Of a DNA stretch of 64,000 nt, positions 1-11,000 are shown piece after piece (position 1 is the first letter of the stretch; every line of letters begins with the position of its first letter). This stretch comes from JAFGPS01 sp964628465 (GTDB lineage: Bacteria > Planctomycetota > Phycisphaerae > Sedimentisphaerales > Anaerobacaceae), in assembly GCA_964628465.1 (NCBI GenBank), contig CAZVOA010000004.1, positions 1 to 64,000 on the forward strand, read 5' to 3'. Position numbers and translations under genes: made by a program. Below the pieces are notes generated by a model. The model searched no databases. It was not told where the DNA came from and saw nothing but the letters and a program-made list of their open reading frames with translations.

Positions 1-85
1 TGTGATATAGTTATTGTTATTGTGCTGCCGGTTGACTCGTGATAATCAATATGGCATTGTTGCACTTCGCATGTTAATGCGCCCT

Positions 86-622
86 TTAAAATGCCCTATT
101 CTTTTTAATTAATGCTTCGATTTTATTTTCATATTCTTCTGGAGAAACCTCATATCCATCATCGTAATACCAAAGACCGGGAATTAGTTCCCGATTTCCA
201 AAAACAAAATTAGACCAAGGTTTTTTAAAATCTTTTGGATATGCTATTATTCCAAAATGATCTAATCCTCCAAGCATTTCTACTTGAACATATCCACTGC
301 CATTTTCATCTATGTATATATAAGTGGGATGTATATTTAACAGTGTTTTTGGAAAGATTGATATATTTGGGTTAGGTTTTACACGCACGTTATACTTACC
401 AGGTTCTAATTTTCCTGTCTCAACCATTTCTGATAGTTCTCGACAATCTGACAACAAAACCTTATAATCCGTGTTACATAATAAAATTACTCGACCTCTT
501 TTACCATACCACCATTGGAAAGGGCTTAGAACAATTAATAATGATAGTTCCTGAAAAGACATTATTAATAAGACACTTATAGTAATTATAAAAATTAATT
601 TATTCTTCTTTTTCGTAATCAT
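86..622 (-). CDS. Membrane-anchored hypothetical protein, candidate RHS-tip partner
   Basis: A 178-residue protein I do not recognise. The first 6 residues are basic and are followed by one strong hydrophobic segment (about residues 8-35), so it should be anchored in the inner membrane or exported. The rest is mixed and rich in Tyr, Gly and Pro, without a motif I can name. It is on the same strand as the giant RHS gene and is the next native gene downstream of it once the intervening IS3 element is removed. In polymorphic toxin loci that position usually holds the immunity gene, so an immunity role is a reasonable guess, but nothing in the sequence proves it. The final codons overlap an A/T-rich stretch at the left edge of the window. 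Confidence 0.6.
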   Translation of the reverse strand: MITKKKNKLIFIITISVLLIMSFQELSLLIVLSPFQWWYGKRGRVILLCNTDYKVLLSDCRELSEMVETGKLEPGKYNVRVKPNPNISIFPKTLLNIHPTYIYIDENGSGYVQVEMLGGLDHFGIIAYPKDFKKPWSNFVFGNRELIPGLWYYDDGYEVSPEEYENKIEALIKKNRAF

Positions 623-733
623 TCTAATAGCCTAATAGAATATATTCAATATGTAACTTTCTATAAAACATTATTTTTTAAATATCCAGTATATTATACC
701 GCTACCCGTTGTCAAGACCAATATTCTCTTTGT

Positions 734-1627
734 TTAAGGTGTAATTTGCAGTATTTCATTTAACTCAATCGCTTTGCGTAGCGGAGACGGAGCCGTAGCG
801 GAGCGAATCAATTGACGCCTTGCCTGGTACACATCTGACGGTCTTGTTCCATCCAAAGATCTGTGCAATCTATGGTAATTATAATAACCATAATATTCCC
901 GCATTGACCGTATCAAATCGTGGCCGTCATCATACTGACGCAAATAAACTTCTTCATACTTAACTGTTCGCCATAAACGCTCAACCAAAATATTATCAAA
1001 ACACCGGCCTCTGCCAGACATGCTAACCTTAATCTTGCGAGATTTCAACTCATCGACAGAAGCACTGCTGGTGTACTGGCGGCCCTGATCAGAATGAAAC
1101 AACAGCGGCTTTGACAAACATAACGCTTCATCAAGTGCATCCATGCAGAATAGCGACTCAAGGCTATTCGATACTGACCAGCTTATCACGTATCTGCTGA
1201 AATAATCCATTATCGTGACCAGATACATGAAGCCGTGAGCCATGCGAATATACGTTATATCTGAACACCACACCTGATCAGGCTCATTAATGTCCATCTT
1301 GCGAATAAGGCACGGAAACTTAGCATGTTCGATAATACTCCTTGTTGTCCTGGGCTTGGGATAAATAGCCATAAGACCCATTTTACGCATTAGACGCCTG
1401 ATACGTTTATGATTGACTGTAATGCCTTTTTCCCGCCAAACCGTATCGACAATACGCTCAACACCGGCAAACGGATGAGCGGTAAACTCTTCGTCGATAA
1501 AATTCATCATCGCAATATCTTTATCCTGAATCACAGCCGATTTGTAATAAACTCGACTGCGGCTAACACCGAGTAGTTCACACTGTTTTCTAATACTGAG
1601 TTTTTTGCTGGACTTATCAATCATCAC
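734..1627 (-). CDS. IS3-family transposase OrfB (DDE integrase domain)
   Basis: A 297-residue second-frame product of the IS3 element. An N-terminal HTH_21-type segment (about residues 40-90) precedes an rve/RNase H-fold integrase core. The catalytic acidic residues are visible: Asp in DQVWCSDITYI, Asp in LLFHSDQGRQY, and Glu in NILVERLWRTVK. It supplies the catalytic half of the OrfAB transposase, normally made by -1 frameshifting from orfA. Here orfA carries an early stop, so the full fusion is probably not made unless translation restarts downstream. The last 25 codons include a GC-rich stretch (about 776-810) that differs in composition from the rest of the gene and resembles the short palindromic segment behind the other IS3 remnant in this window. 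Confidence 0.9.
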   Translation of the reverse strand: MMIDKSSKKLSIRKQCELLGVSRSRVYYKSAVIQDKDIAMMNFIDEEFTAHPFAGVERIVDTVWREKGITVNHKRIRRLMRKMGLMAIYPKPRTTRSIIEHAKFPCLIRKMDINEPDQVWCSDITYIRMAHGFMYLVTIMDYFSRYVISWSVSNSLESLFCMDALDEALCLSKPLLFHSDQGRQYTSSASVDELKSRKIKVSMSGRGRCFDNILVERLWRTVKYEEVYLRQYDDGHDLIRSMREYYGYYNYHRLHRSLDGTRPSDVYQARRQLIRSATAPSPLRKAIELNEILQITP

Positions 1628-1929
1628 TAATCTTCGAGCAATCCTAACTGATGCAATTTTTTTTTAAGAAAGTCGATCTCAACAGCTTGCTGACCAATCT
1701 TCTGATGGAGCTTTTCTTCATCAACTGGATTTTTGTTTCGTGCTGACTTTTTCCTGCCGTCAGCCATCGCATCCGGCAACTTTTCTAACGCTTGTTTTTT
1801 CCAGACACTTATCTGGTTAGGGTGGAATTCATAGATCGATGCAATCTCGTTGAGAGTCTTTTCGCCCTTGATCACTTAAATCGCCACTTTTGCCTTGAAT
1901 GCCTTTCCATATTTCCTTTGTTGTGTCAT
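1627..1929 (-). pseudogene. IS3-family OrfA, interrupted by an in-frame TAA
   Basis: The natural start is the ATG at 1929, preceded by AAGGAAG, and opens as MTQQRKYGKAFKAKVAI. The next codon is TAA (1876-1878 on the minus strand), then the frame continues for 82 codons as VIKGEKTLNEIASIYEFHPN, the typical IS3 OrfA helix-turn-helix. Family members have Glu at the stop position, so a single G-to-T change in GAA explains the lesion. A leucine-zipper-like tail (about the last 30 residues) follows. A GTG just after the stop could allow re-initiation, but it has no good ribosome binding site. The copy is probably not autonomous. Confidence 0.8.
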
Positions 1930-2011
1930 AATTCTGCTTCCTTTCATAAAAGCATGATAGAATTATACCACAACTTATCACCTTATACACTGGTCTCAAA
2001 TACGGGGAATA

Positions 2012-5000
2012 TTATATTAATATAATAATAGGAGTAAGAGATGAAGAACGACTAAAATATACAAATCCAAAACTATCTATATAATCATTATATCCTTCGC
2101 CCCACCAATGTAAATCTTCCAATAATGGCTCATGACCATAAGCCTTTGTTTTCCATTGGTATACAAAGTATATACCTAATCCTAATGGTATCCCAAATTT
2201 TGCCATTCCATATCCCTCAAGATAATAATTGATTGAAGACCTATTATATATTTTACCTCCATATAACCATTCACTAACAGGTGTGTGTTTGAATGCACTA
2301 TCATTGTCAAATATTAGATACTTAGCCCAATATGCAAAATAATTAAGAAGACCTCCTCTAGAAGGTCTTACCCATGAATGTATGTTGATCAAATCGTCCT
2401 TGAAAATAATATTTAAAGCCCTTTTATCTAATAAACCTTTACCATCTAACATAATAATATCAAGCGCTCTCATAGTCGTTGAACTAAATTCTGGTATTGT
2501 TAATTTATCATTATCAGTAGAAAAATAGCAAGCGTAATTACCATCAGATACAGGGTTAAGTGGTTCTTTATATTTAACATAATCAAGATCCCACCCTTTA
2601 TATTGAACAAAAAAACCAGCTTCTGTAAAAAATTTTAACACAGCAGCATATGCACCTACATCATCTTTAATTGGTTTATCTGTTATTGATTTACATGAGA
2701 CTTCAATACTAAAACTTTTATCAGGCATAGGATAAATAGGAGAAATATAAAACTGCCCACTTGGATCAGTAAAATTAAATGGATTATTCCCACAATAAGC
2801 ATACCAGTTCATACCCTGTCCCGCCGGATCGACTTGCAGGAATCGGCCAATGTGTGGATTATAATATCTTGCGCGGTAATAGTAAAGGCCTGTTTCTATG
2901 TCGTATGCTCTGGCCGTGTACATGTATGGATTGCCGATGAGTGTAATCTGGGGTGCATCATCCTCGACGGTATAGTTGGCGCAGATGCTGTATTTATAAG
3001 AAGCTACAGTGCTTGAGCCGAAAGTTGCCGGCATACCATATGCCCAGGCTTGCCCTGATGCAGCCCGTCCGGGTGTACCCGCAGTATAGCGCACACCCGG
3101 ATTGGACTCAAATACCCACGAAAGCCAAATAGTAGTGTCTTTTTCTGCCAATATCGGCTGTATAAGTTCGATTGTCTGCCATCCGGCGGTGGAATTTACG
3201 GCTGTTTCTTCGCTGACCGCTAAGCGATATTGAGGCTTTCCGCTTCCGTCGTCACTGTAAACAGCCAAGAGCATATCGCCTGAGCCGCCGTTGTGGTAGA
3301 TGGAGATGCTGTTAAGAGTGCCATCTTCAGTAGTCATAGTATAGGGAACAGCCCTGCGGTCGGTACTTGTATCGGTACTGCTGTAAACAGTGGTTATTCC
3401 AACTACGTTAGTCGGGATATAGTCCGCATAGATGGAGTAGATTGTAGAGCCGGTGGTACTTGCGCCAAAATCAGACGGCATACCGGAAGCCCAGCTCTGA
3501 CCTGATACCGCCCTGCCGGGTGTACCGGACATATTTCGAACATTAACAGTATTCTCAAATACCCACGCAAGCCAGATAGTTTCACCATCTTTAACGGAAA
3601 TCATATCTTTGAGTCTTACAGTCTGCCATCCTTCTTCGGAATTAACCGCAGTTGCTTCGGAAACCCCGAGCAGGTACCCGGGCAGATTGCTCGAATTACT
3701 GTAAACCGCGACAAGCATATTGCCGCTACCGCCTTCATGGTAAACGGTTACACTTTCGATAATACCATCTTCTTCCATTGTAAACGGCATGGCCGTTCTA
3801 TATGTGCTTGAGCCGGCATTTGCGAATATCTGTGTATTTCCAACTACACAGGCTCCGGCCTGAACAGCGGGCAGACCGTACGCATCGTAGAAGTACTTTT
3901 CCGCGATAATACCAGCTTCATCGCTCATGGCTACTACTGAGCCAAGTCCATCGAAGTGATAATAATAAGTGCCATTTGCATCTTCAACATTAACGTTAAT
4001 CATGCATACAGGCTGATCAATACCCGGACCGTAAACGAACTTGCGAATAAGATTATCCTGGAAATCGTATTCCGCTATAATCTGATCGCCGTCGTAGAAG
4101 TATTTAATCTTATTGATATCATCATCAACGGTCTTGGAAATCCTTCTGCCCGCCGCGTCATATTCGTATTCGGCCTTCTGCCATGGCAGTGATTCTTCGT
4201 ATTCGATGAATTTCGACCACTGGAAGTAATCTATCCATGCGCAATCGTTAGGACTTGAGCCGGATTCATCCTTTTGATAACGCCATTTAAGAACATGAGT
4301 ACCGGAAGGCAAATCATAAGACACCTTCGTCCAGTCAACCTCACCGCTGATTGGAGTCTTTTCTTCGTCGTCGATATAGAACCTGAGATAATCAGAATTT
4401 TGCTGTGAAGATACCTTCCAATAGAACGAGAAACTCGATGCATTTGCAGCATTTACGGTTATAGTAAAATCAGTCCAGTATCCATCCGGAACTCCTGAAA
4501 CTTGCAATGAATCCCCTCCATAATAGCTTTCACCGCCACTGCCGACACCTGACCATCCGTATCCGATTTCATGCTCAAGATAGTAGGTATCGAGAGCGGC
4601 AAGGCCATAACCTGCCGGTGCAGGCGGAGTAATACCCGGACCCTGGATATGATCCACCCAGCCGCAGTCAGAACCTTCCGATGTACTGCCATCTTTTACA
4701 TATTCCCAAAGTAGCGAATGTGTACCTTCGCCTTCGAGCTTTATAGTCTTTTTCCTCCAGTTCTCTTCACCGCTTATCTGGTCATTGGGTTCACCATCGA
4801 TATAGAATCTCAGGTAATCAAAATCCTGCTGGGAAGATACTTTCCAGTAGAAAGATACTATACCTTCTCCTTCGGCGCGGACTTCCATTTTTGAAGATTC
4901 TTCATCATCAAGATTATATCCGCTTCTTGCAGAACTATTACCATAATATGCAGTAGAAGTCTGTAACCAGTTTTCATCGCCGTAAGTATATGTATCCCAG

Positions 5001-8000
5001 CCCATATCAAGTGCCTGCTGTAAACTCAAAGATACCGGTGTAGATGAAGATGGAATCCATTCAACTTTATCAAGATAGCCGACACCCTGACCGGTATGCT
5101 CCCATTTTATGGTATGCAGACCGAAAGTAGATATTGATTGATAGGCATTGCTCCAGGAATCAATATAGGTTGATTGTTTTTGTACTCCATCAACATACAG
5201 AAAGATAGTACCGCTGTTCTGCACTGATGTTTTCCACTTAAATTGCAGCAGCCCTTTCCCAAAAACGGTTGCTTCCATATAAGATGTGCCTTCATCACTG
5301 ACCGCACAATCACCATCATTGGAATCGTAACTTTCGTCTTCTGTATATGACCAGCCGCTCATCATCGTTGTTGAAAACTCGATATCACGGTTTTCAAGAG
5401 CCTTGTTCAGCATATTACCATATGAACCTTTGACGTTAACTGCTTCATCCATTTTGTTTTCCGCATTGTAATGGTAGGTATTGAAGCCGTCGAACGTAAG
5501 ATTACCTCTTGCGTCGTATTCGTAACCTGTCTGGCCTACCGTAATATACTGGTTCATTTCATTGGTTACATAATTCGTAACTTTATCGTCTATTACGGAT
5601 GTACGGTTGCCGACCTTGTCATAATTGAATGTAGTATCGTAGGCAAGAGATTCGTAACCGATAGGATAATTCACATCGATGAGCTTATATGTATTGTCAT
5701 AATGATATATATGCTCGTCGATGTCATTAACCAGCATTCCCTGCCGCATACCGACCTTGTCATAGGTGTATTCATACTTGCTCTGGCCGGAATTGGTAAG
5801 GTTATTAATCTTCAGCAATCTGCTGGCTATATCGTAACCATACTGAACACTTGTTCCATTGGCATACGCAAGAGCCTGTCTTCGCGACAGTTCATCGAAA
5901 CTGTAAGTTACAATATCATTGTTATCAACATCACGAATACTGGTCAGCCTGTCTAAATAATCATAAGCATACGTTACGTAAGTGCCATCAGGGTAAGTCA
6001 ATTTATTAAGTTTGCCATGATTATCATATCCATACTTTATTGTTTTAGTATTCTGATCTCTTATAGTGTCAATCTGAACTACATTACCCAAGCGGTTATA
6101 GTAAGTCTTTGTCGTACTCTGATTATCTGTAACTTCAACAGTTCTTCCGTATATATCATATACGTAACTGACTGTATTTTCCGGGGTAACACTTTGTACG
6201 ACTTGCCCGTAATCATTATAGTATTGATATACGTCGACAATATATTCGAGATTATTGGCATCAATGGGCTTATTGGGATCATAGGATTCATTGGGAATTA
6301 AATAGAAATGATTTACATCATCTAAATCAGGATAATCTATTCCCACTGTTCGTCCGAATTCATCACGGTAGATCGTTATATCATTACCGTCATAAGCTTC
6401 CATATAATCTACAGATGTAACTTCACCGAAACCGTTATATTCATACTCCGTCACTTTTTTGCCTTCGGCATCGAGTATTTTATCAACGGAACCGTCACTA
6501 TTATAAACATAAGTCATAGTAGCATCACCGTTCGGATCGATTACCTTCCAGGTCTGGCCATCAGGACAATAACGTGTCTCGGTCGTATGACCTTCGGCAT
6601 CGGTAACTTTCCATGTTCTGCCGAGACTGTCATACTGGTATGTTGTAAGATTAATGCCGGTATCATTACTATCGGCATAAGGTCCCCTGACTGTCTTCTG
6701 CTGACCACGGTCAGTATATGTAATGGTCTGAAGATGTAAAAGGCCATAGGTTGCTGTCTGCTGCTTTACATCCAATAGTCTGCCGTTGATATCATATTCA
6801 TAAGTTACCTCGTTGGCATCTATAGCCGGAGAGTTAACCTTTTTGAGAAGACCAGAAGGTGAATATTGATACCTTGTAATACGGCCTAACGGATCTATCT
6901 CTTTTACTACATTGCCATAAATATCATATTCCACCTCACTCGAAATGTTTGAATGTCCGACATCTGAAATTGTTTTCTTAAGGCGTGCCCCTTCATCTGC
7001 TGGATAATACTCATATTTTGTTACTACGCCATTGGGATCTTCTGTTTTTATAAGTTGGCCATATTTGTTATATCTATATTCGGTAGTAGGTTTCTTTACT
7101 CCCTTATTGGTCAACATATTTGGCTCGATTACTCTTATTAAATTACCGACTTCGTTACTGTCAATTGGATCATCATAGTCATATACATAAATAGTATCGG
7201 TACCAATAATGCCTGTGCTTGCATTCGACTTCATGAACATGCGACCTGTAGTCTCGCTCTCGAAGGTTTCGTATGAATAAGATGTACTTCTACTTTCGTC
7301 TTCAAGAGGATTACTCGATACTACTGTACTTGCGATAATATTACCGAACTTGTCTGCTTCAGTCTCTACTGATGCTCCCGATGCACCTACCGATATACTC
7401 AATACCCTGTCACTGTCAAAATACGAATACGACTGTCTGCCAAGCTGGTCTATTGATAAGGTTTTGGCCTGACTCGGATACGCCCAGCTTACAGTCGAAT
7501 ACCTTGTCATCTCATCGTTCGGATCGAGCTGAGCAGGTTCCATTGTCTCACTGCGGTAATATGCATAATAAAAATCCCATACATTGTCATTGACATCTAT
7601 CTTCTGTCGCAGGTTACCTAATACATCATATACATTTGTTATAAACAGTTCTTTATACGGTTCATCTTCTTTCGGCAGATACACCTTGGTCAACTGACCG
7701 TCATTGACATCATCGTATTCGTAAGTAATGTCATTGCCGTCAATACGTGTATATGTTATAAGTTCATTGGCATCATATTCATAAGAAACACTTCTTCCAG
7801 CCGAATCCGTTACCTGGGTTAAGTGGTCTCCGCTAAAAGTAAATTCAAGTGACACCAGAGGATCAATCTCGTCTTTCAATACACTTTCTACTGAGTCGAG
7901 TTTACCATTATCATAGTTAAAATTAACGACGTTACCATGTGCATCGCTCCACTGTGATAAACGTCCTTCGCTATCGAAATCATAGAAGATACCGCCTGAG

Positions 8001-11000
8001 TTCTTTAATCTGTAATTTCCGTTGTAGAGTTCAAGCTTGAGATTACTTCCTGCCGGTGCGATATATGTCCCGTTCGGGTCCTTCAAAAAGCTTATCTTAC
8101 TGCCGCCGTTATCGATAACTACAGTCTCTTCCTTCATCTGGTCGGTCAGCCAGTTCTGAGTTATGGCTGCAATTACATTCCTTGATGCCGAATCATGATT
8201 GCCTTTAAGAATGTCATATGTAATATAGAGACTGACAATCTGTGCAGCCGCATCTTCGAGAGAACTCATGCCAAGTGTCTTGAAACTATTGGTAACTTCT
8301 TTAACTGTAATATCATAGTTGTGCGACCAGCCCAAGCCTAACGGACCATCTTCCAGACGTTTGGCGGAACTGTAGTACCTGCTGAACGCCAGGCCGAACG
8401 GGAATCCGCCGCTGCCTATACCGATATCAGTTACACTGGTTGCATATGCCGCCGTGCTTTCACCGCCGAATATCTCGCTGCAATCGAACAGCTTCGATGG
8501 ACTTAGGGCTGTATCAGGCGCAGAGCTTCCGCCGCTGTAACCGCCGGAGATTATATAACTTGCCGTAATAGAATTACTGTCGGAATAAATTGCCTCAAAT
8601 CCCATTCCAGACCAGTCTTCACTGTCTAATGAACCATGTTCCGGAATGTGAATTGTAAAGCCATTTGCAATATATGCAGAGGCAAGATCCTTGGCTTCCT
8701 GACTGTAATCGGTTAACAATGATTCTATACTGCTCCAGTTGCTCTCATTGGCTATGTATATATCATTACCATCAAAATTGGCCTTGCCAAGCAGACTGAC
8801 TGTCGAAACAGCATTGACATCCTGAAGCTGAGTAATTACCTGATGCTCGTATGCACTTGCGTGATTGGTTACTGTCAAAAACAGTGCATTTGCATCGTAG
8901 TAATCATATACACCAAGATGTCCCAACGGCATATCAATATACGGGCTGTCATACTGACCGGTAATTCCGATCATATGATGATTTTCAAGAAGGTTCTTAT
9001 TGATTGCATAATATGTCGGTATCTCTTCGGCAATAGAACGCATTCTGCTGGTTTCTGTCAGCCATGTCAAGCCGACGATTGCATAAGATTCACCTAAAAC
9101 CTCTTCTGAACTTTCCGATGCGCCATCGAACAGAGACTTCTGAAGGTTGGCACGATGCTTCTTGAGAATCTGAACTCCTGTATCGCCCCAGCCGTTTACT
9201 ATCTGGTAGAAGCCGCCCGCCGTTACATTCGTTGTTACCGCAGCATCAAAATCATCCGTCGGATATGGATGGTCAACTATAAATGTTAAAGGATAACTCT
9301 GACCAGCAGTAACTGCTGAACCGGTATCTATATTGCTGCCGTCGAGTAAGAGTACAGGTTGATTGGAGCCGTTAAAATTAAGGGTCAGTCTGCGGCCGTA
9401 GATATCTGACGAGAACATCTCTTTATCAATACCGCAGTATTGAATGCGCAGAGTGGTTCTGTATAAGTCTGGGACACTGTCAATTGAAAATATATCATCC
9501 TCGGATACTACTGTATATGGCAATGTCGAAGGCGGCATGGAATTAATATCTTTCGGCAGAATGTTCCAGCTGCCGAGGAAATCATCGAATCCCATCCAGT
9601 ACTTGTTTTCCTTTATATCCGCTATGAGATTGCTGGTATATGTATTAAGATGACTTTTAATATTGGCTTCGTTAAGTTCCTTTATTAGAGTGGAACTGCT
9701 CGTTGCACCTTCCATCGCATCATCCAGAAAATCATTATCCGGAGAATTAACGTATTCCATAATGCTTTTCAATGTGCTTGATCCAATACCAGCCGGAGGA
9801 ATGCCATTCTTAGCTGTATGATTCTTTAAGCTAGGATCCATTTTGTAAGTTTGGCCGTCTATTGTAACCTTGACCCAGACATGTTCGAGATTAACAGTGC
9901 CTATTTCATTAAAATCACCTGGCGTTAAATCTGCATATATTCCGGCCCTGGCCAATTCAGCCTCAGCTGATGGAGCATACTCACTTACATTAAGCATTGG
10001 AACAGCTCCATTTCTATCGAGCTCTATCTCACCAACTACATATTGAGGATTCGAAACTGTATGTGTTGTGCAATTGGTTTCAGCCTCTTCAAGAAGCGCA
10101 ATCAGCAAAGATGCCTGATCAAAAGCGTTACCGCTTCTATCCATCCAGGTCATATATGGGCCCTTTACATCGCCCCATGTAAGCTCCAAATCGATATAAT
10201 TATATACGAATTGATACATAAGTGCCGGATCATATTTAAGTGCTTTGGCCAATGCCTTTATCTCCGGATCATCTATCTTCGGACCCTGACTGCTGCCGGT
10301 TGTTCCTACCAATGCCTGAAATACACTCGGATCGGTAGGTTCATTTAATAACGGTGCGTGAAAACCTGGAAGTTCACTGGTGCCGCTCGACTCCGAGCCC
10401 CAGGTCAATTCATTATCAGATTCTTTCTGGTTGTAATATATGAATTTGATTTCATCTGCTGATAATTCACGATTAAAGACCATTACTTCATCGAGGTACC
10501 CCCACCACATAAAAGGGTAATTTGTAACATATACTCGCCCTATTGCAGTATTCACTCCCGTTGATGTGTCTGGATCATGTGTGCCTGATACTGATGTTGC
10601 ATCACTCACGCCATTCAGATATATATTTAATTCTTTATCTGAACCTCTTGTTCCAACAACAAACTGCCAAGTGTAAGTTGGTAATGTAGAATTACCAACT
10701 ATTGTATCAGAATTCAAAGAACTATCATGTATCGAAAAGCTTAAAGCACCTCCATCATTCATACGTAATTGATATGCTGCAGCTGTTGAGGAACGTTTAG
10801 CAAATATAGTCCTGTAGCCGGAAGTAGTAGAAGTACGTACCCATGCACAAATACTAAAAGCTCCGGATAAATTCATCTCAGAAGGTGTTCCAATTTCAAC
10901 AGCCCCACCATCAACGTAAATGCTTTTATTTACTTTAGCAGTTGAATGACCTTGTATAATGCCGTACGCCGACGGTGTCCCATCATTTTCACTATCTGAA

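Larger units (their letters stand above)
710..2001 (-). mobile_element. IS3-family insertion sequence with a nonsense-mutated orfA
   Basis: About 1.29 kb carrying the usual two overlapping IS3 genes on the minus strand. The ends are imperfect inverted repeats that share AGACCA: TGTCAAGACCA begins at 710, and the right end read inward from 2001 is ATTTGAGACCA. I could not define a clean target duplication, so the boundaries are good to a few bases only. The element ends about 11 bp past the RHS stop codon, so it landed at the extreme 3' edge of that gene. Confidence 0.75.

Noticed and set aside
5471..5956. 161-codon frame antisense to the RHS repeats
   Set aside because: It mirrors the YD-repeat codon pattern on the opposite strand and carries no protein features of its own.
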